Assembly (NCBI GenBank): GCA_002449555.1
Contig: DJXA01000086.1
Location: forward strand, 7,358 to 25,495
DNA: 18,138 nucleotides
Direction: 5' to 3'
Source: Atopobiaceae bacterium UBA7016
GTDB lineage: Bacteria; Actinomycetota; Coriobacteriia; Coriobacteriales; Atopobiaceae
Positions 1-5,879 of this stretch are shown here, in pieces (position 1 is the first letter of the stretch; every line of letters begins with the position of its first letter). Under the pieces are notes generated by a model, which saw only the letters and a program-made list of their open reading frames with translations, made no database searches and had not been told where the DNA came from. The translations under genes and the position numbers were made by a program.

Positions 1-1
1 C

Positions 2-667
2 CTTGACGAGGCCGAAGAGGCCGGCCGCACGCTTGCCGAGGCGGTGGAGATCGCCAAGCTGCTTGAGAGCTACGGCTACGACGGCCTTTCCGTGGACACC
101 GGCACGCTCGACTCCTACTACTGGGCCTGCCCGCCCAGCTACATCGAGCGCGGCTACATGGTTGAGCTGGCGCAGGCCATCCACGAGGCGGGGGTGCGCA
201 TCCCCGTCATCTGCGGCTCGCGCATGAACGACGTGAACATCGCCGAGCGGGCGATTGCCGATGGCAAGATTGACGCCATCGCCTTGGGTCGTCCCTCCAT
301 TGCCGACCCCGACCTGCCACGCAAGGTGGTCGCGGGCACGCCAGAGGCCATCCGTCCCTGCATCGGCTGCAACCAGGCATGCATTCATCGCTACGGCCAG
401 ATTGGCATCGTGAACTGCGCGGTCAACCCCCTCATGGGCAGGCCCGAGAGCTACGCCCCACAGCGCGCGCTCGTGCCGCGCAAGGTCGTGGTGGTTGGCG
501 GCGGCGTGGCTGGCATGGAGGCTGCCCGTACCGCTGCCCTGCGCGGCCACGACGTGACGCTCTTCGAGAAGTCTGACGTGTTGGGCGGCAACCTCCGCAC
601 CGCCGGCGTCCTGATTGTCCGGGACCGAACCCCGGCGCTGCAACATTCGCCTGGAAGACGTGGCTAG
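2..667 (+). CDS. OYE/2-enoate reductase-type FMN/Fe-S oxidoreductase, incomplete at 5' end and truncated at 3' end
   Basis: The reading frame is open from the window edge (frame of position 2), so the true start lies upstream. What is visible is the C-terminal part of an old-yellow-enzyme TIM barrel, including the FMN-phosphate region IALGRPSIADPDLPRKV. Next comes the four-cysteine cluster motif CIGCNQAC, 11 residues, then C-AVNP, as in 2,4-dienoyl-CoA reductase-like enzymes that carry a 4Fe-4S cluster. A Rossmann start follows (VVVVGGGVAGMEAARTAALRGH, acidic strand end LFEKSD, then LGGNLRTAG). After LRTAG the family resemblance stops and about 18 unrelated residues run to a TAG. Members normally continue for roughly 200 residues or more to complete the FAD/NAD domains, so this copy has lost them, probably by a deletion near 607-640. 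It converges on manA with the two stops sharing CTAG at 664-667. The OYE domain could still fold, but electron delivery from NAD(P)H through FAD should be lost. It is probably a pseudogene; its substrate is unknown. Confidence 0.85.
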   Translation, partial: LDEAEEAGRTLAEAVEIAKLLESYGYDGLSVDTGTLDSYYWACPPSYIERGYMVELAQAIHEAGVRIPVICGSRMNDVNIAERAIADGKIDAIALGRPSIADPDLPRKVVAGTPEAIRPCIGCNQACIHRYGQIGIVNCAVNPLMGRPESYAPQRALVPRKVVVVGGGVAGMEAARTAALRGHDVTLFEKSDVLGGNLRTAGVLIVRDRTPALQHSPGRRG

Positions 668-2382
668 CGTTGGCGGACGTACGCTTTGACGAACATGATC
701 TGGTCACCGTCGTGCTCGGGGCGGATGGTGTAGCGGCCAGTGGCCGCGGGCACGATGAACGTCTCGGCGTAGTGCACGACAAATGGGGAGAAGGCGCCGA
801 TGGGGCTCTCGACCACCGCCGAGGTCCCGTCCACGAGGTTGAGCATGTGGAAGCCCTCTGTGGCGTCGTGCTCTGTCACGCCACGTGTGGTGAAGCGCCT
901 GGTCTCAATAAACTCCAGCTCATGCAGGCCGGTGTGCTCCTCTAGGTAGTCTTCGCCGTTATGGATTACCTCGGTGGCGTTGACCAGGTTTTCGCACACC
1001 CAGCCGGTGGTGCGGTCCCACTGGATGTTGGCTAGGCCGTCGTCGATGTGGATAGGCCTGGGTAAGCCATCCAGCCCGAGGCGGTCCCAGTCCCACAGCT
1101 TGAAGGTGAAGTTGTACGGCGTGGCGGAAATCTCCAGCACCATAGCGTTGGCCGCTGAGCAGTGGATGGTGCCTGCCGGGATGAGGAAGTGGTCGTGCTT
1201 CTTGGCGGGGAAGCGGTTGACGTAGCGCTCGGCCGGGAAGCTCGGCCCACCCTCCTGAGCGGCGCGAAGGTCGCGCTCGAAGGCCTCCTTGTCCACCCCT
1301 TCCTTCAGCCCGAGAAACACGGCTCCGTCTTCGCCCGCATCAAGCAGGTAGTAGCTTTCGTCTTGGGTGTAGGTCATGCCAAAGTGGCTGCGGATGTACT
1401 CGGTGAGCGGGTGCACCTGCAGACTGAGGTTCTGCCCGCCCACGGTGTCGAGGAAGTCGAACCGGATGGGAAACTCTGCCCCAAAGCGGCAGTAGTTCTT
1501 CATGCCGAGGAGCTCGACGGGCTGGTAGAGCACGAGGTTCTGCGCAGGCACCTCGATGCGTACATCACCAAGGCGCAGGTAGAGGCTGTTTTCCTCGGGC
1601 ACGCCGTCGAAGGACCATGCATAGTTGTCTGCCGCTGGATCAAGTCCGCAGACCTCCTTCATCCATTGGCCGCCCCAGACACCGGGGTCAAAGTAGGGGA
1701 CGAGACGGAAGGGCGTGCGAGCAACCTGTGCAAGGCCGTCACGCAACGCAGGGCCGCTGACCAGCTTGGGATTGCCCCGCACGTTGGAGTCAAGGAAGTA
1801 GTCAACGTGGTCAAAGACCTCCATCTTGCGCTTGTCGGCAACTCTCCACTCCACAAAGTAGCCGCGCTTGATCTTGCGAAGCGGATCCTCGCCTTCGTTG
1901 TGTGCGCGGAAGTTGGGCATGCCGGCACGGTAGCGCAGCTCGATCTCCCATCGGGCGAGGTCGCAGTAGATAAACGTGTCCGCTTCGGCCACGAGGCCCG
2001 CCCCCACGCCGTAGACGAGTGTGCGGTCGCCAGAAGGCACCGTAGCCTTGGCCTGCGCGAACGCGTCGGGGTCGATGAAGTCCTCCAGGCGGCCGTAGTA
2101 CATGACTCCGCGCACGCGGTCGTCGGTCAGGTGTGGCTGCATGCGGGATGTGAGCTCGTCGTCGTAGAAGATGTCGTCAGAGTTGATGACCGTGTCTGGT
2201 TTGAATGCCTCGCACACGAGCTCGAGTACCTCACGATCTACGCCGGGATAGCATTCCACTACGAGGACGTGATCCTTTGCATGGGCAAGCTCGCCAAGCT
2301 TGGCAACCACGGCCCCGGCGCCCTCCCAAGCCTCGCCCTCGTGGCCCGCGATGCGCGTCTCTGGGTACTTGTCGTAGCTCAT
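664..2382 (-). CDS. manA: Class I (cupin-type) mannose-6-phosphate isomerase with N-terminal extension
   Basis: 572 residues. Residues about 224-572 are a type I phosphomannose isomerase, which interconverts mannose 6-phosphate and fructose 6-phosphate in the cytosol. Visible zinc-site and catalytic motifs are LSLQVHP (Q322, H324), DESYYLL (E342), IPAGTIHC (H407) and FKLWDWDR (R434 region). Short bacterial ManA proteins are about 315 residues; here about 220 extra residues precede the core. That N-terminal part has a strand-turn-helix VLVVECYPGVDREVLELV at 39-56, placed like a nucleotide-kinase P-loop but lacking the GKS/T lysine. It looks like a degenerate uridine-kinase-type fold (inference). 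The start ATG at 2382 has GAGGAG about 7 nt upstream on the minus strand. The gene diverges from hxlR across a hairpin-rich region and converges on the OYE fragment. It would feed mannose-type sugars from the nearby PTS into glycolysis. The isomerase family is secure; the role of the extension is not. Confidence 0.9.
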   Translation of the reverse strand: MSYDKYPETRIAGHEGEAWEGAGAVVAKLGELAHAKDHVLVVECYPGVDREVLELVCEAFKPDTVINSDDIFYDDELTSRMQPHLTDDRVRGVMYYGRLEDFIDPDAFAQAKATVPSGDRTLVYGVGAGLVAEADTFIYCDLARWEIELRYRAGMPNFRAHNEGEDPLRKIKRGYFVEWRVADKRKMEVFDHVDYFLDSNVRGNPKLVSGPALRDGLAQVARTPFRLVPYFDPGVWGGQWMKEVCGLDPAADNYAWSFDGVPEENSLYLRLGDVRIEVPAQNLVLYQPVELLGMKNYCRFGAEFPIRFDFLDTVGGQNLSLQVHPLTEYIRSHFGMTYTQDESYYLLDAGEDGAVFLGLKEGVDKEAFERDLRAAQEGGPSFPAERYVNRFPAKKHDHFLIPAGTIHCSAANAMVLEISATPYNFTFKLWDWDRLGLDGLPRPIHIDDGLANIQWDRTTGWVCENLVNATEVIHNGEDYLEEHTGLHELEFIETRRFTTRGVTEHDATEGFHMLNLVDGTSAVVESPIGAFSPFVVHYAETFIVPAATGRYTIRPEHDGDQIMFVKAYVRQR

Positions 2383-2471
2383 TGCGTACTCCTCAGGTAG
2401 GGCTAACCAAGGCTCTTACATTAACAACTTAGTTATATAAGCGATTATAGATGGCAATCCGCACAAGAGGC

Positions 2472-2506
2472 TTACCAGCTTCGAGCGGGCGATGGGTGGC
2501 TGGTAA
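2472..2506. repeat. Inverted repeat in the manA-hxlR divergent region (8-bp arms)
   Basis: TTACCAGC at 2472-2479 is repeated inverted as GCTGGTAA at 2499-2506 with a 19-nt spacer. It has nearly the same start-to-start spacing (27) as the two larger inverted repeats to its right (39 and 39 for full arms, 28 for their cores). A TATAAT hexamer on the minus strand (2449-2444) lies between it and manA and could be the manA -10, but I see no good -35. It is a candidate operator. Confidence 0.45.
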
Positions 2507-2525
2507 CCGTCGTAAACCACGGACA

Positions 2526-2583
2526 TACGCACTTTATGACGTTTACGTGCCGTTTTTGAGCTATAAACGTCATAAAGTGCGTA
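2526..2583. repeat. Perfect 20-bp inverted repeat, hairpin 1
   Basis: The arms 2526-2545 and 2564-2583 are perfectly complementary over 20 bp around an 18-nt loop. The inner part of each arm is the core ATGACGTTTA/TAAACGTCAT, which recurs in hairpin 2. The arms also hold a segment (ACTTT/AAAGT) that differs from hairpin 2 but is still self-complementary. It could be a cruciform or hairpin structure, a pair of operator half-sites, or a REP-like element. There is no T-tract, so it is not a standard terminator. Confidence 0.85.
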
Positions 2584-2597
2584 CAACCTCCGCTTAT

Positions 2598-2657
2598 GTA
2601 CGCCGCCGATGACGTTTAGGCACGCATTGTGCCCGATAAACGTCATCGGTGGCGTAC
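2598..2657. repeat. 21-bp inverted repeat, hairpin 2, overlapping the hxlR promoter region
   Basis: Arms 2598-2618 and 2637-2657 pair over 21 bp with a single G-T position, around an 18-nt loop (2619-2636). The loop contains its own small stem (GGCAC/GTGCC). The core ATGACGTTTA/TAAACGTCAT and outer GTACGC/GCGTAC are shared with hairpin 1, while the middle five bases differ and stay complementary. Its right arm reaches to 3 nt before a TATACT -10-like hexamer for hxlR, so a protein bound here would affect hxlR transcription. Confidence 0.85.
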
Positions 2658-2659
2658 GG

Positions 2660-2665
2660 TATACT
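2660..2665 (+). promoter_or_regulatory. Putative -10 element of hxlR
   Basis: TATACT matches five of six positions of the sigma-A -10 consensus. At 17-nt spacing the -35 position (2637-2642, TAAACG) is poor and lies inside the right arm of hairpin 2, so the promoter may need an activator or be blocked by a bound repressor. It lies 34 nt before the hxlR ATG, leaving a short leader with GGGGAGGGG. Confidence 0.4.
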
Positions 2666-2699
2666 TGACCTCGTGTTTATTGGGGAGGGGAGTGTTCGC

Positions 2700-3209
2700 A
2701 TGCTCGAGAATCCAAACGACTTGAGGTCCTGCAGCCTGGCCGACGCGTTCATGACCATCGGCGGCAAGTGGAAGCCCTACATCGTGTGGTACCTGAACAC
2801 CGCGCCTGACCTCACCATGCGCTACGGCGAGCTGAAGCGGCACATCCCCTGGACCATCTCGCACAAGATGTATGCCCAGCAGCTGCATGAGCTTGAGGCC
2901 GACGGCATCATCACGCGGCACGAATACATGGAGGGCAACATCCGCGTGGTGGACTACACCCTCACCGAGGCGGGGCGCTTCCTAGTGCCCGCCATCCTCT
3001 ATCTGCGCGATTGGCGCGCTGTCTTTGGCGGCTTTCCCGCTTCAACGCTAACGCGCACGCAGGGCACGTGGGAGGACGAGTCCATCACGTATCGCTGCGA
3101 CGCGAGCGATGGATCAGACGTCGCCACCACCATCACCTTTGACGTCGCCCGCACGCGTGAGGAGTCGCTTGCCGACACCGAAGGCGACGCCTTCCACGTA
3201 GCCGAGTAG
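2700..3209 (+). CDS. HxlR-family winged-helix transcriptional regulator
   Basis: 169 residues from ATG 2700, chosen because GGGGAGGGG sits about 9 nt upstream; an in-frame GTG at 2649 lies inside hairpin 2 and has no ribosome site. It has the HxlR pattern: an N-terminal cysteine (C11, RSCSLADAF), IGGKWKPYIVWYL at 20-32, RYGELKRHIPWTISHKMYAQQLHELEADGII at 41-71 (recognition helix) and the wing HEYMEGNIRVVDYTLTEAGR. HxlR proteins are dimeric DNA-binding regulators, often answering to aldehydes, quinones or thiol stress through the conserved cysteine. The last 55 or so residues extend past the usual about 110-120-residue domain and resemble nothing I recognise. It diverges from manA and may regulate manA, itself, or the OYE and esterase genes (inference). 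Confidence 0.9.
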   Translation: MLENPNDLRSCSLADAFMTIGGKWKPYIVWYLNTAPDLTMRYGELKRHIPWTISHKMYAQQLHELEADGIITRHEYMEGNIRVVDYTLTEAGRFLVPAILYLRDWRAVFGGFPASTLTRTQGTWEDESITYRCDASDGSDVATTITFDVARTREESLADTEGDAFHVAE

Positions 3210-3219
3210 ACAGCGCCCG

Positions 3220-3279
3220 TGCAACGCGGGTTCGGAACCCGTGTCCCATCTGCAACGCGGGTTCGGAACCCGTGTCCCA
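3220..3279. repeat. Two identical 29-bp direct repeats, each nearly palindromic
   Basis: The 29-bp unit at 3220-3248 is repeated exactly at 3251-3279, a period of 31 bp (about three helical turns). Each unit contains CGGGTT-CGG-AACCCG, extendable with one mismatch to a 21-nt palindrome (ACGC.../...GTGT). The repeats start 11 nt after the hxlR stop. They could be tandem factor-independent terminators without a T-tract, or a paired operator for the downstream esterase. Confidence 0.85.
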
Positions 3280-3290
3280 CATTCGCGTTC

Positions 3291-3312
3291 ACTTTGCGCA
3301 TATGCGGAAAGT
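3291..3312. promoter_or_regulatory. 22-bp near-perfect palindrome upstream of the esterase gene
   Basis: The 11-nt left half ACTTTGCGCAT and right half ATGCGGAAAGT are complementary at 10 of 11 positions with no spacer. It lies about 90 nt before the esterase start, where an operator would be expected. No good -10/-35 pair is visible beside it. Confidence 0.5.
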
Positions 3313-3402
3313 GCACATGCGCTGACCTGCTGCTTCTCAACCTGCAAGATGGTCTTGCGCGGCAACACGATGCCAAGACCTCACGGGAGAAGGAGCAAGA
3401 TC

Positions 3403-4761
3403 ATGCAGTTGACGAGAAGGACTTTTGTGGGTTCGGCTTTGGGTACGGCGGCAGCGATGGGCCTCGCGGCCTGTGGCGCAACTGGCGGCAACGCCGCGGC
3501 GGGTGGCGAGAAGGCCCTCACTGGCACCTACACCATCCATGTGGGCGGCTACGACTGGGGTCCGGGCGTGGACAAGGCCCTCATCACCTTCGACGCCCCG
3601 CTCGACGCTGTGAGCGCGACCGACTTCACGGTGACCGAGACCAAGCAGGTCACCGACTGGGCTGACCCCACCTTCCCCGTCATCGAGACCACGCTCGACC
3701 GTCAGGTCACCGATGCCTACCTCGCCGACGCCGAGGGCAACAAGACCGAGGAACCCTCTAACACCATCGCCCTTGAGCTGTACGTGAGCCCGCTTGACGG
3801 CGGCAATATGGTCTTCAACATGGACAGCCAGTTTGCAACCTGGTGCGATCCGTACTACCTGACCTTCACGCCGGCGGATGGCGCTGCCCTGACCTCGGAG
3901 GGTGCCACGGTCACGGGCGTCACCATAGAGCAGAACCCCACCGCCCAGACCACGGCTGCCGACATGTTCAAGCAAGGCGCTTACACCGCCTCTGACGGCA
4001 TCGCGTTTGACTACGTCGCCTACGCGCCTGAGGAGGAGAGCGACGCGTTGCTCGTCTGGCTGCACGGCATGGGAGAGGGCGGCGGTCAGGTGACGGGCAA
4101 GACCACGCCGTACGCCCCCGTCCTGGGCGGCCGCGTGACCGCGCTGGCCAGCGACGCCTTGCAGTCCAAGATGCCCATCCACGTGCTGGCTCCGCAGTGT
4201 CCCACCGTGTGGTCTGACATCGACGGCCAAATGACCAACTTCCAAAACGGCATCGACCAGCGCGACGACTGCTACTACCGCGAGGCCCTGGCTGAGCTTA
4301 TCGACTCGTACGCCGAGGGCATTGGCGCCACCAAGATCGTGATCGCGGGCTGTTCGGCCGGTGGCTACATGACCATGAACCTTGCCGCGCACTACCAGGA
4401 CAAGTACACGGCCTACGTGCCTGTCTGCGAGGCGTACAATGATCGCTTCATCACCGACGAGCAGATTGCGGTCCTGGCAAAGGTGCCCATGTTCTTCATC
4501 CACTCCGCCAATGACGACACCGTTGACTGCAACGAGAACACCATGCCCACCCTGCAGCGCCTGAAGGACGCCGGTGCCACCGAGCTTCACAGCCACATCT
4601 CCGAGAAGGTCGTGGACACATCGGGCCTCTACACCAATGAGGACGGCACCCCGTATGAGTACGGCGGCCACTTCGCATGGGTCTACTTCCACAACAACGA
4701 GGCAGACTGCGACGAGTGCGGTATTCCCGTGTTCGACTGGATTGTCGAGCAGATGCAGTAA
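3403..4761 (+). CDS. Exported Tat-type lipoprotein esterase, alpha/beta hydrolase with N-terminal Ig-like domain
   Basis: 452 residues from ATG 3403, which has GAGAAGGAG about 9 nt upstream. Upstream in-frame codons would spoil the signal peptide. MQLTRRTFVG gives a twin-arginine motif (R5 R6), and LAAC puts a lipobox cysteine at C24, so the protein is probably exported folded by Tat and lipid-anchored outside. Residues about 40-180 resemble the Ig-like N-terminal domain of EstA-type esterases. The hydrolase domain follows: WLHGMGEGG oxyanion loop at 219-227, nucleophile elbow GCSAGG with S318, acid D371 or D372 in HSANDDTV, and base H423 in YGGHFAW. The likely role is removal of acyl groups from extracellular glycans or esters. 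It is monocistronic, with palindromes in front and a hairpin behind. The sugar PTS downstream suggests carbohydrate-linked work (inference). Family annotations vary (prolyl-oligopeptidase-like, PHB-depolymerase-like); the substrate is unknown. Confidence 0.85.
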   Translation: MQLTRRTFVGSALGTAAAMGLAACGATGGNAAAGGEKALTGTYTIHVGGYDWGPGVDKALITFDAPLDAVSATDFTVTETKQVTDWADPTFPVIETTLDRQVTDAYLADAEGNKTEEPSNTIALELYVSPLDGGNMVFNMDSQFATWCDPYYLTFTPADGAALTSEGATVTGVTIEQNPTAQTTAADMFKQGAYTASDGIAFDYVAYAPEEESDALLVWLHGMGEGGGQVTGKTTPYAPVLGGRVTALASDALQSKMPIHVLAPQCPTVWSDIDGQMTNFQNGIDQRDDCYYREALAELIDSYAEGIGATKIVIAGCSAGGYMTMNLAAHYQDKYTAYVPVCEAYNDRFITDEQIAVLAKVPMFFIHSANDDTVDCNENTMPTLQRLKDAGATELHSHISEKVVDTSGLYTNEDGTPYEYGGHFAWVYFHNNEADCDECGIPVFDWIVEQMQ

Positions 4762-4793
4762 GCAGCCTCGTCAACCAAACGTGCTCTCCCTGG

Positions 4794-4819
4794 CGACGCC
4801 CAGCTCTAGCTGGGCGTCG
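4794..4819 (+). terminator. GC-rich hairpin after the esterase gene
   Basis: A perfect 12-bp inverted repeat (CGACGCCCAGCT at 4794-4805, AGCTGGGCGTCG at 4808-4819) begins 33 nt after the stop codon. The 2-nt centre means the real loop opens a few pairs. It is followed by only a weak T run, so termination may be imperfect or Rho-assisted. Confidence 0.6.
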
Positions 4820-4934
4820 TTCACGCGTTTCGCGACTACCTCTGCCGCGCATTCGCCGAAAGCACGCCTGTTAGCAGAGCCATGGCACATACACTCTTTA
4901 ATTGCCTTATGAGGGAAGCATAGGGGAGGGTGGC

Positions 4935-5735
4935 ATGGAAGGCATCGTTAACGTACTCAACAGCTATCTCAATGGTGGGTCCACTAACGAGGCGCACCTC
5001 ACCGTGGCGCGCTACATGCTGGCCCACTACAACACGCTACCGGAAATGCGCCTGCAGGACGTGGCCGCCGAGTGCTTCACCTCAAGCGCCTCAATCATCC
5101 GTCTGGTGCGGAGCTTTGGCTTCGCCGATTACGGCGCGTTCCGCGAGGCCTTGCGCAACGAACAGGCCGGCATGGCGGTACGCACCTTTGACAACGACCA
5201 GACACCGCTCCTGGGGCCTGAGGGCCTCGACAGCGCGGGGACGCGCGCGTGGGTCGAGACCGTGGCAAAGAGCATGTTCACCTCTTACCGCACCATTGAC
5301 ATGCGCCAGGCGGAGCAGCTTGCTCGGGACATCCTTGCGTTCCGTCGCGTCTTCATCGTGGCCAACGGTGCAGCCATGTTCTTTGGCGAATACCTCAAGG
5401 TGACCACGCCCTTCCAAGGCAAGGCGGTCGTGTCGCTGAGCGACGTTGACAGCAAGGATCTTCCTCTGGGCGAACGCGACCAGACGCTGGTGGTGGTTGT
5501 CAGCCAGCACGGCAACCTCATGCGCGATTACCCCGGCATCTTCGAGCGCCTGTCTGAGCGTGCGGCAAAGGTGTGGCTGGTGACGCAGGTGCCCCAGGGC
5601 CTCTTTAACGAGGGCATCGTCGACGACGTGCTCTACGTTTCCGGCTCAGGCAGCTACCAGGCCGACATGTTCTCCATGCTGGGCATCTCGGAGCTCGTCC
5701 GCCAGCTCACTTGGCAGGCAGGGCAGAAGCAATAG
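4935..5735 (+). CDS. MurR/RpiR-family transcriptional regulator (HTH plus SIS domain)
   Basis: 266 residues from ATG 4935, with GGGGAGGG 5-12 nt upstream. Residues 1-80 form the RpiR HTH domain (LPEMRLQDVAAECFTSSASIIRLVRSFGFADYGAFREAL). Residues about 125-250 match a SIS phosphosugar-binding domain (FRRVFIVANGAAMFFGEYLKV ... SLSDVDSKDLPLGERDQTLVVVVSQHGN). The usual SGET-like phosphosugar loop reads SQHGN here, so the ligand pocket may be altered. Such regulators sense sugar phosphates and control adjacent uptake genes. The gene lies directly before the EIIBC-MBL-EIIA block in the same orientation, and a 15-bp palindrome sits 26 nt after its stop. Control of that block is therefore likely (inference); whether it represses or activates cannot be read. 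Confidence 0.9.
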   Translation: MEGIVNVLNSYLNGGSTNEAHLTVARYMLAHYNTLPEMRLQDVAAECFTSSASIIRLVRSFGFADYGAFREALRNEQAGMAVRTFDNDQTPLLGPEGLDSAGTRAWVETVAKSMFTSYRTIDMRQAEQLARDILAFRRVFIVANGAAMFFGEYLKVTTPFQGKAVVSLSDVDSKDLPLGERDQTLVVVVSQHGNLMRDYPGIFERLSERAAKVWLVTQVPQGLFNEGIVDDVLYVSGSGSYQADMFSMLGISELVRQLTWQAGQKQ

Positions 5736-5760
5736 CACTTCTACCTGCGGTTTTATCAGA

Positions 5761-5775
5761 TTCACTTTGTGAATA
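5761..5775. promoter_or_regulatory. Candidate RpiR operator upstream of the PTS operon
   Basis: ATTCAC-TTT-GTGAAT is a perfect 6+6 palindrome with a 3-nt centre. It is followed at once by the overlapping palindrome GAATATTC (5772-5779). It sits in the 144-nt gap between the rpiR-like gene and EIIBC, in locally AT-rich sequence, which is the expected place for the regulator to bind. Confidence 0.55.
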
Positions 5776-5822
5776 TTCGCAATCCGAACATCGCTAGGAC
5801 GAGAGGCCTGCGCCCTTCATTA

Positions 5823-5860
5823 TGGGGTCAGCAAGAAGGACAAACACCTTGCAGACCCCA
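5823..5860 (+). other. Leader inverted repeat ahead of EIIBC
   Basis: TGGGGTC (5823-5829) pairs with GACCCCA (5854-5860) across a 24-nt loop, just before the AGAAAGGAAGGA ribosome site of EIIBC. It could fold in the mRNA leader. There is no LicT/SacY-type antiterminator gene and no recognisable RAT consensus, so no mechanism is claimed. Confidence 0.35.
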
Positions 5861-5879
5861 AGAAAGGAAGGAACGCACC

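Noticed and set aside
1162..2400. 412-codon plus-strand frame opposite manA
   Set aside because: It has no domain resemblance; the minus-strand frame carries all the isomerase motifs.
3220..3279. GGTTCGGAACC resembling a tRNA T-arm, and the pair of repeats resembling a CRISPR start
   Set aside because: No acceptor, D-arm or anticodon stem surrounds it; there are only two copies with a 2-nt gap and no spacers or cas genes.
3337..4692. 451-codon minus-strand frame opposite the esterase
   Set aside because: Composition is typical of an antisense shadow of a GC-rich gene; the plus strand has a signal peptide and catalytic triad.
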